A DNA stretch of 26,617 bases, taken from contig BJOX01000188.1 of the NCBI GenBank assembly GCA_009731375.1, positions 570,138 through 596,754 on the forward strand, read 5' to 3'. The stretch is from Paulinella micropora (lineage: Eukaryota > Cercozoa > Imbricatea > Euglyphida). The notes beneath the pieces were generated by a model. The model was given only the letters and a program-made list of their open reading frames with translations. It was not told the DNA's origin and did no database searches. How positions within the stretch are numbered: the first letter of the stretch is position 1; each line of letters opens with the position of its first letter. Positions 1 to 26,617 of this stretch are shown here, in pieces. The position numbers and the translations under genes were made by a program.

Positions 1-246
1 TGATGAGATATCGACTAATGTCAGAAAAAAGGAGCTTCTGATTTCGTCAACCAAGGAAGTCTGTGGGTAAAGTATTAACCCGATGCCCAGCTAAGCCGTG
101 ATGTTTGCACGGAAGGGACTGATACAGGCGATACCAAATCTCCCTAGTACCAGGCGGGGCCAGGGCTCGTTCCATAAAGCGCCCCTTGCAGAACGAGCTC
201 CCACCTCCATTACAGAGGACCCAGTAAGCAGATGGAGTTTCGAGAC

Positions 247-247
<1 letters not shown>
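1..247 (-). mobile_element. Dispersed element R, copy 1 (truncated)
   Basis: Nearly identical to 6718-6964 and 10466-10710. On the minus strand the 5' end is cut at 247, where it meets a GATA array; its 3' end is at or beyond the window edge. Family not recognised. Confidence 0.7.
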
Positions 248-326
<79 letters not shown>

Positions 327-352
327 AAGATAGATAAGATAGATAGAAAGAT

Positions 353-406
<54 letters not shown>

Positions 407-439
407 GTAGGTAGGTAGGTTGGTAGATAGGTAGGTTGG

Positions 440-491
<52 letters not shown>

Positions 492-552
492 GGTATCCCT
501 TGCATAGAACTATGCAAATATGTGTTGATCTTCACTGCTGTAAAAATTTGGG

Positions 553-602
<50 letters not shown>

Positions 603-830
603 GGGGGGGCTTATATTATATTATATTATATCATATTATATTATATTATATTATATTATATTATATTATATTATATTATATTATATTATATTATATTATA
701 TTATATTATATTATATTTTTATATTTTTTATATTATATTATATTATATTATATTATATTATATTATATTATATTATATTATATTATATATTATATTATAT
801 TATATTATATATATATACATATATTTATAT

Positions 831-866
<36 letters not shown>
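248..866. repeat. GATA, GA and TTATA arrays
   Basis: GATA array 248-488 with GGTA/GGTT variants, about 60 bases of complex sequence, (GA)n from about 552, a TTATA/TATTA pentanucleotide array about 610-805, then AT/ATAC to 866. No gene seen. Confidence 0.9.
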
Positions 867-925
<59 letters not shown>

Positions 926-964
926 AGTTTCGTATATGGTGTCGTTGTATTTGCCATAGATACG

Positions 965-1005
<41 letters not shown>

Positions 1006-1014
1006 AGAGAGAGA

Positions 1015-1094
<80 letters not shown>

Positions 1095-1108
1095 GAGAGA
1101 GAGAAAGA

Positions 1109-1150
<42 letters not shown>

Positions 1151-1214
1151 GCATAGACTAGTTTCGTATATGGTCTCGGTGTATTTGCCATAGATGCGAT
1201 TGCAAAGAGAGAGA

Positions 1215-1271
<57 letters not shown>

Positions 1272-1286
1272 TGTGTGTGTGTGTAT

Positions 1287-1317
<31 letters not shown>

Positions 1318-1338
1318 GAAGAGAGAGAGAGAAGAGAG

Positions 1339-1392
<54 letters not shown>

Positions 1393-1460
1393 AGTTTCGT
1401 ACATGGTCTCGTTGTATTTGCCATAGATGCGATTGCAGAGAGAGAGAAGATGAGAGGAGA

Positions 1461-1502
<42 letters not shown>

Positions 1503-1538
1503 GGGAGAGAGAGAGTGAGAGAGAGAGAGAGAGAAAGA

Positions 1539-1600
<62 letters not shown>

Positions 1601-1603
1601 AGA
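867..1603. repeat. SMC6: GA arrays carrying three copies of exon 25 3' end
   Basis: (GA)n with a GT tract near 1109-1128. Copies of the last ~49 bases of exon 25 plus its donor edge lie at about 923-971, 1155-1204 and 1388-1438, differing at one to three bases. On the sense strand all three are downstream of the full exon. Confidence 0.9.
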
Positions 1604-1606
1604 GAC

Positions 1607-20284
<18,678 letters not shown>

Positions 20285-20855
20285 AGGGCCCAAGTCGTTC
20301 GCCAGTTGTCTGTGACAAAATAACGCAAAAAAAACATGCACACGTTATCTTCCAGTCTCATTTGAGGTAAACCGATTAACAACGCTTCAAATCACAACTC
20401 CATCAAAAAAGTCATCAAAATGTTTTTGATTTTTTGAAATAATCTCGTCCATCTGTGTACTATACAACTCAAGGAGGCTGAGAACGAACACCGAAAACAT
20501 CCCACCAGAAAATTCACACAAGAAAATTCACACATTGGCGTGCCGCTTTTTTCCCCAACAAAAACTCAACGCACGGGAGGTTTGGACAAAGTAATTCTCC
20601 TGCTATGGCCGGCCCACTTGTCGAAAAACCATTCACGCAGAAATAAACGGAAAGGATATGAAAGAAACGAAAAAATGAAAATAGGCATTAGATAGGCGGA
20701 TTATGTCATACGGCTCAATAATAACGGCATTCAGAAAAGATCTAAATAAACATGTTGGGGTTTCCACTTTTGCGCCTTTCCCTCTCTTCTGTCTTCTTTC
20801 CTAACAAGTGTCACTGGACCAATTGAGTGATGATTCTACTCATTGATGCAGCAAG
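20285..20855. other. Region upstream of SMC6, no gene seen
   Basis: About 570 bases of complex sequence preceding the proposed start codon on the minus strand, the likely place for the 5' untranslated region and promoter. I could not identify a TATA box or initiator with confidence. Confidence 0.4.
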
Positions 20856-20886
20856 ATATATATATATATAAGATATACATATATAT

Positions 20887-20920
<34 letters not shown>

Positions 20921-20995
20921 AAGAGAAAGAGAATTCGAAAGAGAAAGAGAAAGAGAAAGAGAGAGAATTCGAAAGAGAGAGAGAGAGGAGATGAA
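20856..20995. repeat. TA and GA dinucleotide arrays
   Basis: (TA)n about 20857-20903, then (GA)n with GAATTCGAAAGAGAAAG repeats. This is the last microsatellite before the AT-rich virus-like half. Confidence 0.88.
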
Positions 20996-21011
20996 ATCAA
21001 AAGAACGAAGA

Positions 21012-21127
21012 CCTGTTCTAGCTGTAGTATTGTCAGCTTGGACCACAGGAGTAGTATAGGGTCGCACTTTGGCACACTTTTTCGATGCATTTGAAGCACA
21101 CAAACCACACAAGGAGCAGTTATTCAT
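21012..21127 (-). pseudogene. Possible degenerate MYND-type zinc-finger exon
   Basis: The minus strand opens MNNCSLCGLCASNASKKCAK. C-x2-C followed by KKC-x-K resembles the first half of a MYND zinc finger. The expected YYC..CQ second half is visible only in pieces spread over other reading frames, so it looks decayed. A GTCTTC donor-like site follows. It abuts the host/virus-like boundary, so an insertion may have cut a host gene. Chance resemblance is possible. Confidence 0.25.
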
Positions 21128-21133
21128 TATTTC

Positions 21134-21165
21134 TGCTTACTATTGATTATTCAATCTAGTAAGCA
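21134..21165. repeat. Hairpin at the putative element boundary
   Basis: TGCTTACTA and TAGTAAGCA are perfect 9-base arms; inside them TTGA and TCAA add four pairs around TTAT, with a 2-base bulge. It lies where composition changes from host-like to AT-rich. Confidence 0.7.
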
Positions 21166-21187
21166 AAAAGCAATAAATACTGCTGCA

Positions 21188-21206
21188 TTAAATAATTATT
21201 ATTTAA
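21188..21206. repeat. Inverted repeat upstream of the first viral-like ORF
   Basis: TTAAATAAT-T-ATTATTTAA, 9-base perfect arms, about 27 bases before the ATG at 21233. Candidate promoter or terminal structure; function unknown. Confidence 0.5.
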
Positions 21207-21232
21207 GGAAATAAAATAAAGACACATATAGG

Positions 21233-21622
21233 ATGACTAACGAAGACACGCTGAGATTTAGAATGTCTAGAGGTTGTGTAATGGTAAACAATAATGAAAA
21301 GATTCCAATGGTAAAAGTTCAATGGAGAGAAGGAGGAAAGGTTATGTGTAAGAGTTTCTGTATTGGAAAGAATAAATCAAAAGAACAAGCATTGGAAGAA
21401 GCAAAGAAATATCATGAGGAAAATATAATACCTAAATACGAGGAATGGAAAATTAATTACGATACAGAAACAAAAGCAATCAAAAAAGAAAAGAAGAAAA
21501 TTTGGAAGCATAAAGATTTTAAGTGTGGATGTGGTGCTGAAATACATAATGGAAACAAAGCTCGACATATTAAATCACTCAAGCATCAAATTGGACTTTC
21601 GCCTTCCGTTCTCTCTTACTAG
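21233..21622 (+). CDS. AP2-like DNA-binding/zinc-finger small protein
   Basis: 129 residues. The N-terminal part (about 8-66) has alternating strands MVKVQWREGGKVMCKSF followed by helix ALEEAKKYHEEN. That is the layout of AP2-type DNA-binding domains (three strands then one helix), but it is not a confident match. A lysine-rich linker leads to CGCGAEIHNGNKARHIKSLKH: C98 and C100 with H112 and H118, a short C-x-C...H...H finger common in proteins of protist DNA viruses. It converges on the integrase gene and overlaps its 3' end by 44 bases. A regulatory or integration-accessory role is an inference. The ATG at 21233 follows an AT-rich leader. Confidence 0.7.
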   Translation: MTNEDTLRFRMSRGCVMVNNNEKIPMVKVQWREGGKVMCKSFCIGKNKSKEQALEEAKKYHEENIIPKYEEWKINYDTETKAIKKEKKKIWKHKDFKCGCGAEIHNGNKARHIKSLKHQIGLSPSVLSY

Positions 21623-22580
21623 TTCTGACATTCTCAGGTTTTACATCCAATGATTTTAATAAATTAATATTTTTTTTCTCTTTAGTAATTTGTTTTACTT
21701 TGTCCGATAATTGCTCTTTCGGTCCTTCTTCTTTATGGTGCTCTTCAACATTAGTCTTTAATAATTCTGACGGCCGGACTAAGTCCTCTTCACTGAGTAT
21801 AACTTTGAAGCCTTTTCGGCCCTTAACCTTGAATATAGTTTTACTGAATTGTTTATCACCTTTAGAAAAAATAGTTCTTTCAAGTTCCTTTCTTACTCTT
21901 GTGCCCTTAGGGAATTCATTAATTAAAGGATTTCGGTATATTTCCTGAGTGTTCTTTTCGGTTCCTTCAAAAACATTAATCGGAACTGCTTTAATTGTTG
22001 TATGATATGTTTTATTATAAGCATCAACAACCTCATGAATAATAGGAACCCATTGAAAATTTTCATTAAATTCCCATATTAAGTTTAATTCATTTCGTAT
22101 TGTTCTAATAAACCTATCAATTATACCCATTGTTCTGTGATCGCCTACTTGGACAGTTCTATGTTCAATATTATTTTGTCTGAAATATTCACTGACTTGT
22201 CCCTTGAATTCATCACCATTATCTGAAGTAACTCTTTCAGGAACTTTTTTAGTAAATATTTTTTTTAACCCTTCTAAGACATAACCAGTTGTTTTATTTT
22301 TGACTGGCTCAATCCACCCACGACTGCTATATACATCTATAGCAACTAATCCAAAATTATAGTTAGCATTACCTTTCTTTGTTGCAACCTTTGACATATC
22401 CATTAAATCAATAAATACTTGACTTAGTGGTTTTGCTTCTGGTGATGTTATCGTGTTCCATATCTTAGCGGGCTTTGATTGAAAATGTATTTCGGCCACT
22501 TCTTCAAGTTTTTCTTTCCGCTCTGTCTGCTCAGGAGTTTCTTGTTGTTGTTGTTGCTGATTTGTGTGCTTATTATCCAT
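21579..22580 (-). CDS. Retroviral-type (rve) DDE integrase
   Basis: 333 residues. A glutamine-rich N-terminus lacks a visible HHCC zinc domain. The catalytic core has VFIDLMDM (first acid about D58), VAIDVYSSRGWIEPVKNK, VTSDNGDEF (second acid D120) and TMGIIDRFIRTIRNEL, with the third acid D155 where the family usually has E; spacing is D-x34-D. The C-terminal region GTRVRKELERTIFSKGDKQF through SEEDLVRPSELL resembles the SH3-like DNA-binding domain of Ty3/Polinton integrases. It would join the element's ends to host DNA. The ORF is intact. The upstream ORF on the same strand ends 17 bases before this ATG, so the two are probably co-transcribed. Confidence 0.9.
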   Translation of the reverse strand: MDNKHTNQQQQQQETPEQTERKEKLEEVAEIHFQSKPAKIWNTITSPEAKPLSQVFIDLMDMSKVATKKGNANYNFGLVAIDVYSSRGWIEPVKNKTTGYVLEGLKKIFTKKVPERVTSDNGDEFKGQVSEYFRQNNIEHRTVQVGDHRTMGIIDRFIRTIRNELNLIWEFNENFQWVPIIHEVVDAYNKTYHTTIKAVPINVFEGTEKNTQEIYRNPLINEFPKGTRVRKELERTIFSKGDKQFSKTIFKVKGRKGFKVILSEEDLVRPSELLKTNVEEHHKEEGPKEQLSDKVKQITKEKKNINLLKSLDVKPENVRTSKRERKAKVQFDA

Positions 22581-22597
22581 TGTATATTATTAGAATT

Positions 22598-23107
22598 TTA
22601 AGAAACATTTTTCGATATCATTTTTTTTTCTTTCTTGCTTGGCTTCTCTGCTTGATTATAAACATTAACAGATATGTTCGACTTCTTACCATTTCCTTTC
22701 TTAGATTTAGGCTTCGGCTTTTCTTCACTTTCTTCACTTTCGCTTACGCTCTCATCAGGCTCAGGCACAGGCTTTTTATTTACTTTCTTCTTTGCTTCCG
22801 CTTTCTTTCTTCTTATTTTCATTTTAGCCATCTTTTCAGCAATAATATCAGTAAAATCACATTCTTCATCGCTCTCACTGCTTTCTTCTGGTGTATCATC
22901 TTGGTCTTTTCCATTAATGATATCATTAGCAACACCAATTTCGGCCATGCGGTTTATCTTTTCCTCCATCTCTTCATCATCGCCTACATAAGCATTTCTA
23001 CACTTTGCTAATTTCTCTTTCGCTATTTCAACCTTATGTTGCTTTTTGCTCTTAATACTCTCCACGGCCTTACCCCAATTCTTGCGACTTGCTCCGGGAG
23101 ACGGCAT
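22598..23107 (-). CDS. Acidic/lysine-rich hypothetical protein
   Basis: 169 residues, starting MPSPGASRKNWGKAVESIKS. A helical lysine-rich N-terminus is followed by an acidic serine run (TPEESSESDEECDFTDIIAE), a KIRRKKAEAKKK block, a second acidic ESEESEE stretch and a basic tail. No known domain recognised; mostly disordered by composition. It heads a probable two-gene minus-strand unit with the integrase and diverges from the fibre-like gene across a 59-base AT-rich spacer. A nucleic-acid-binding or virion-internal role is possible but unsupported. Confidence 0.7.
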   Translation of the reverse strand: MPSPGASRKNWGKAVESIKSKKQHKVEIAKEKLAKCRNAYVGDDEEMEEKINRMAEIGVANDIINGKDQDDTPEESSESDEECDFTDIIAEKMAKMKIRRKKAEAKKKVNKKPVPEPDESVSESEESEEKPKPKSKKGNGKKSNISVNVYNQAEKPSKKEKKMISKNVS

Positions 23108-23166
23108 TTATACTAAGATTATTATAGTTTAGTATTTTTTAAATAAATAAATAAATAAATAATATA
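23108..23166. promoter_or_regulatory. Divergent AT-rich intergenic promoter region
   Basis: 59 bases between two divergent start codons, almost pure A/T, with tandem AAAT units before the plus-strand ATG. It must hold both promoters if each ORF is transcribed from its own 5' end; no specific motif is recognised. Confidence 0.5.
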
Positions 23167-24456
23167 ATGTCGCAATATAAATCCTTACTCGGTCTTAATG
23201 AGTTGGCTGTTGATAGTCTAAACATACTTAACTTAGACTTAACGAACACAAACATAGTGGGCTTAAATACAGACAGAGTGCCAGAAGATTCCGACCCAAT
23301 AAATCTTTATTATACTGATGCGCGATTTGACACACGTCTCGCTTTAAAATCAACAACAGACCTAAAAGAAGGGCTTAATTATTATTGGACTGATAACCGC
23401 TTTGATGGTCGGTTCGCTTTAAAATCAACAACTGACCTAAAAGAAGGACTTAATTATTATTGGACTGATAACCGCTTTGATGGTCGGTTCGCTTTAAAAT
23501 CAACAACTGACCTAAAAGAAGGACTTAATTATTATTGGACTGATAACCGCTTTGACACACGTCTCGCTTTAAAATCAACATCAGACATCAAAGAAGGAAA
23601 AAATTTATACTATACAGAGCAACGAGTGAGGGACAACGACGAAGTCAAAGCCTCAACTCAACACAGAAGCAATACTTCCAATCCGCACCAAACCAGTTTA
23701 TACAATTTGATAGACACAAACATATCTGCACCAGTGGTCGGTCAATACTTAACATATAATGATGTAGATGGTAAATGGAAGAATACCGCCCTCGGTTCAA
23801 TTGACACACTTTCTGATGTAGTCATAACCGCACCAATAGCCACTAATAGTTATCTAACATATAATTCAATAAACTGGGTAAATAAAACATTTCCGATAAA
23901 TGTGGATGAATTCGGCAATATTAGTATGGGAAGGAAGAATATAACAGGAGTTAATTTACTAAATACCAAAGATGTTGATGAATGGATATTTGAGCATAAT
24001 GATAATAATAATAAAGTGTCAGCAGGTGGAAGTATAGATAGCCACAGCGATGTGACAATAACAGGCTTCCCATCAGATAACCAACTGCTTATTTATAGCA
24101 CAGGACAATGGAGAAATACGACTTCACCCTTTCTGAGATTAGACGGCACTGCCAGTATGACGGGAGGAATAAATATGAACAACCAAAACATTACAAATGT
24201 AAATCAACTAAATGGTAGGGCTATCGCAACTTGGTTATCAGAGCACGACTCCAACAACGCGAAAGTGTCGGCAAGTGGAAGTATTGATACACATAGTGAT
24301 GTGATTATAACAACAGCAACAGATAATCAACTGCTTATTTATAGCACAGGACAATGGCGAAATGTGGCATCGCCCTTTCTTAGATTAGACGGCACCGCCA
24401 GTATGACAGGAGCATTAAATATGGGTGGTTATGCTATTTCAGGGGCTTCTACATAA
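23167..24456 (+). CDS. Tail-fibre-like repeat protein, N-terminal part (frame 1)
   Basis: 429 residues to a TAA. After a unique N-terminus comes a motif LYYTDARFDTRL and three 25-residue units (STTDLKEGLNYYWTDNRFDG), then LYYTEQRV. The 'D-x-x-EG-x-N-LYYT-x-x-R' unit is well known from phage tail fibres and related viral adhesins. Two longer modules follow: SHSDVTIT...LLIYSTGQWRN, SPFLRLDGTASMTG, then MNNQNITNV-type turns. Such proteins usually form trimeric beta-rich fibres on virions and bind the host surface; that role here is an inference. The same architecture continues in frame 2 from about 24455, so the stop looks like the result of a frameshift. Confidence 0.8.
   Translation: MSQYKSLLGLNELAVDSLNILNLDLTNTNIVGLNTDRVPEDSDPINLYYTDARFDTRLALKSTTDLKEGLNYYWTDNRFDGRFALKSTTDLKEGLNYYWTDNRFDGRFALKSTTDLKEGLNYYWTDNRFDTRLALKSTSDIKEGKNLYYTEQRVRDNDEVKASTQHRSNTSNPHQTSLYNLIDTNISAPVVGQYLTYNDVDGKWKNTALGSIDTLSDVVITAPIATNSYLTYNSINWVNKTFPINVDEFGNISMGRKNITGVNLLNTKDVDEWIFEHNDNNNKVSAGGSIDSHSDVTITGFPSDNQLLIYSTGQWRNTTSPFLRLDGTASMTGGINMNNQNITNVNQLNGRAIATWLSEHDSNNAKVSASGSIDTHSDVIITTATDNQLLIYSTGQWRNVASPFLRLDGTASMTGALNMGGYAISGAST
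23341..23610 (+). repeat. 75-base coding tandem repeat in the fibre-like gene
   Basis: Units begin at 23341, 23416, 23491 and (diverged) 23566. Units 1 and 2 differ at two bases; units 2 and 3 are identical for the first ~64 bases. The number of units is likely variable between copies. Confidence 0.92.
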
Positions 24457-25645
24457 TGGAATTAATCTCACCACTCTTGCACTTGATAGTTCGGTGGTTA
24501 AACTAACAGGAGACCAAACCATAGCAGGAATTAAAACATTTAGCAGTATAATAAATGCTAGTGCGGGGATTGATATGAAAAGCCAAAGCATAACAAATGT
24601 TAATCTTGTTGATGGTGTGGATGTTTCTACTCTTGATACTTCGGTGGTTAAACTAACAGGAGACCAAACCATAGCAGGGAATAAAAAATTTACATCAACT
24701 TTGGAAGTAAGTGGTTCATCCAATCCTACTACTTTTGACGGCATTGGCATAGCCTTTGATACAAAAATAGGAATGATTGCAGCACAAAAAACAGCAACAG
24801 CGACTTGGTATCCGATACAAATAACGGGTTCGTATGTTGAGTTATATTCGGGTAATACTTTAATTATAACCGCAACTGGCACTACACTATCTTTGAATAA
24901 CAACAAAATAACAAACTTAGCCACACCATCAGCAACAACGGACGGAGCAAACAAAAGTTATGTGGATACATTAGACGGGCAAAATGTGAAACTAACAGGA
25001 AACCAAACCATAGCAGGAATTAAGACATATAGCAGTGGTGTTGAAATAACGGGAAATTCAATCAATTCAACAACAAAGGGCACATTTATCGTTTTCAATT
25101 CTACCAGTAATATCGGGTCAATTGCTAGTTTGGATATGAAAACTGCAACATATTACAACTTTGAAATTTCTGCGAAAAAAATAAGTTTTATTATTGACGG
25201 GACAATCGTCGGTTGGGTAAATGCTTCGGGGCTAGATTGTAATAGTAGCAAAATAGCCAACCTTGGAACTCCGACATTATCAACAGACGGAGCAACAAAA
25301 GGGTATGCGGACACATTGGATGGGCAAAATGTAAAACTATCAACAGACCAAACCATAACAGGAAGTAAAACATTTAATGGGGCGAGCACTGTGATAAAAT
25401 ATCTAACTTTAACGAACAATGCCGATTTTAATAATCAAACTATCACTAATGGCGGAAATATAACATATAATGGGGCGAGGATATTAAACCAAAATGGAGG
25501 AGATATATTCTTTTCACAGACATCAGGAGATTATCAGTATTTCTTATTTACTTTAAATACCGCTACAAGTGGAACCGCAAACCAACGAGGTTATGTATTT
25601 ACGAATGTAGAATCTGATGTAAAAGGGGCGGGGCTTTATATTTAA
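24425..25645 (+). pseudogene. Fibre-like protein, middle part (frame 2)
   Basis: About 400 residues in the +1 frame relative to the upstream part. It has repeats of SVVKLTGDQTIAGIKTF and NKITNLATPSATTDGANKSY, the 'LTGxQTIxGxKTF' and 'ITNLxxPxxxxDGAxKxYxD' modules typical of phage and giant-virus fibres. It has no plausible start of its own and ends at an in-frame TAA (25643-25645), after which the same frame and architecture continue. So it is a segment of one long gene carrying two lesions, or it contains sequencing errors. Confidence 0.75.
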
Positions 25646-26617
25646 AAACTTTTGGATAATAAAAGTGCTTCGTCTGACAATGTCCGTTTTAACAATGCTG
25701 GCGGTATGCGGTTTTATGGTGCCTTAGATATGAACTCAAACAATATAACAAATGGCGGAACAATAACTGGAACGACAATTACTTCAACCGCGGGGATATC
25801 AACAACAACATTAACAACGAGCGACAAAATAACAACAGCATCAGGCAAACCGATAATCATAGGCAGTACAACGAAAGGAGTAGGAGCAACTGGTGGCTTA
25901 GAGTTATATGGAACTGCGAGCGACCCCGCGGGACCACATATACAAGCCATTGTATCAACAGACACTCATCCAGTTTTTCAAATGTGGAATTATGCCCATA
26001 ATGATATTACGTTAGGTTTTGATGCTTATGTGTCGGGAGGGGCATGGAAATCATCTTCTGCGACATCTAACTTTTTAATACAAAAAAGCACTAATCTTAT
26101 TTTCTATTACAAATCAGGAGCAACGGTGGGAAATANNNNNNNNNNGCACAGGACAATGGAGAAACACAAACTCTCCTTTCGTAAGATTAGATGGTCTTGC
26201 CATGATGATAGCGGATTTAAATATGGGAGGATTTAACATAACAAATGTCGGTAATGTTGATGGTATTGATGTTTCTGCCCTTGATAGTTTCGCGGTTAAA
26301 TTAACAGGAGACCAAACAATAACTGGGAATAAAACATTTACTACTTATGTGGGGGTAAAAGACTCAAATCCATTAAATACAGGTAAGTTATTCTTCAAGT
26401 ACAACAATAATATGGGTTCTATTTATTCGTCGGAGGTAGGTGGAGCAACGGGCTATCCATTATCTTTTGTAGGCTCGTCCATACTTTTTGCTCCAACAAC
26501 AGGGGGTGGAATGACATTGACAAATAATGTTTTAAATTTTAACAGCACAACAGCAATCAGCGGACTTCCAGCACCATTCTATGACAATGATGCTTCAACA
26601 AAAGCATATACCGATAC
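25646..26617 (+). pseudogene. Fibre-like protein, distal part, runs off window
   Basis: It continues in the same frame past the TAA (LLDNKSASSDNVRFNNAGGM, GALDMNSNNITNGG...) to a 10-base gap at 26136-26145. After the gap, coding resumes from about 26148 in a different frame (TGQWRNTNSPFVRLDG, LNMGGFNITNV, AVKLTGDQTITGNKTF) and stays open to the window end. The frame change across the gap probably reflects an arbitrary gap length. The whole gene would exceed 1,100 codons. Confidence 0.7.

Larger units (their letters stand above)
21130..26617. mobile_element. Putative integrated Polinton-like virus / Maverick / virophage-type element, left part
   Basis: From about 21130 the DNA is AT-rich, lacks introns and long microsatellites, and is packed with ORFs in the order AP2-like/zinc-finger (+), integrase (-), acidic protein (-), fibre-like (+). 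Retroviral-type integrases of this build with a basic SH3-like C-terminal region occur in Mavericks, virophages and Polinton-like viruses. No capsid, packaging ATPase, protease or polymerase is in the window, so the family remains an inference. The exact left end and target duplication cannot be fixed without the right end. Confidence 0.65.

Noticed and set aside
246-488. CRISPR-like array of regular repeats
   Set aside because: GATA units have no spacers; the organism is eukaryotic. The exon-copy clusters have repeat spacing but their spacers are microsatellite, not unique.
47-535. Long ORFs rich in YLSI, TYIH, MYVC, SLSL or poly-V/T/L over the arrays
   Set aside because: They are open only because tetra-, tri- and dinucleotide repeats lack stops; they have no complex sequence and overlap in several frames.
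500-869. IILYY/RERE ORFs as a membrane or charged protein
   Set aside because: Direct translation of GA and TTATA repeats.
22475-23011. Plus-strand hydrophobic ORF opposite the acidic protein as a membrane protein
   Set aside because: It is the antisense shadow of the lysine/glutamate-rich minus-strand gene, which has better start, spacing and neighbours.
24440-24460. Programmed ribosomal frameshift in the fibre-like gene
   Set aside because: No slippery heptamer or downstream structure is evident; a small deletion or sequencing error explains it more simply.
24439-24954. Minus-strand ORFs within the fibre-like region
   Set aside because: Antisense shadows of a repetitive, threonine/asparagine-rich coding strand.

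Overview
The window is a nuclear fragment of a microbial eukaryote (protist or alga) and has two unlike halves. Bases 1 to about 21,100 are host DNA made mostly of microsatellites. Bases from about 21,130 to the right end are AT-rich, gene-dense and virus-like. Spliceosomal introns exclude a prokaryote; I cannot name the lineage.

Host half: one gene fills it. Between the microsatellites on the minus strand lie short blocks that join, with matching codon phases, into a protein recognisable as SMC6, the ATPase partner of SMC5. Twenty-five exons (20284 down to 1607) give 650 codons: an acidic, serine-rich N-terminus with a basic cluster, the N-terminal head lobe (Walker A GKNGSGKS and the IQIDNP...NQ Q-loop), the first coiled-coil arm and the first half of the hinge. 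The rest runs off the left edge. Coding sequence is about 1.95 kb of 18.7 kb; the introns are almost entirely tetra-, tri-, di- and pentanucleotide arrays.

Most striking in this half are partial copies of exons scattered in the introns. At least five exons have two to seven copies of their 3' part plus donor site in the following intron. Two others have a copy of their 5' part in the preceding intron. A dispersed element (copies at 1, 6718, 10466 and 11010) looks like a 5'-truncated minus-strand retroelement whose 3' end usually runs into a TATC array.

Virus-like half: a small AP2-like/zinc-finger ORF (+), a retroviral-type DDE integrase (-), an acidic ORF (-) and a very long repetitive tail-fibre-like gene (+). 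The fibre gene carries a frameshift and an in-frame stop, and leaves the window on the right. Integrase plus fibre plus a C-x-C zinc-finger protein suggests an integrated Polinton-like virus, Maverick or virophage-type element about 0.85 kb upstream of SMC6. Capsid, packaging ATPase and the far terminus are outside the window, so the family call is an inference.

Assembly gaps (N) lie at 5980-5999, 7143-7152, 16215-16313, 17459-17468, 18868-19779 and 26136-26145.
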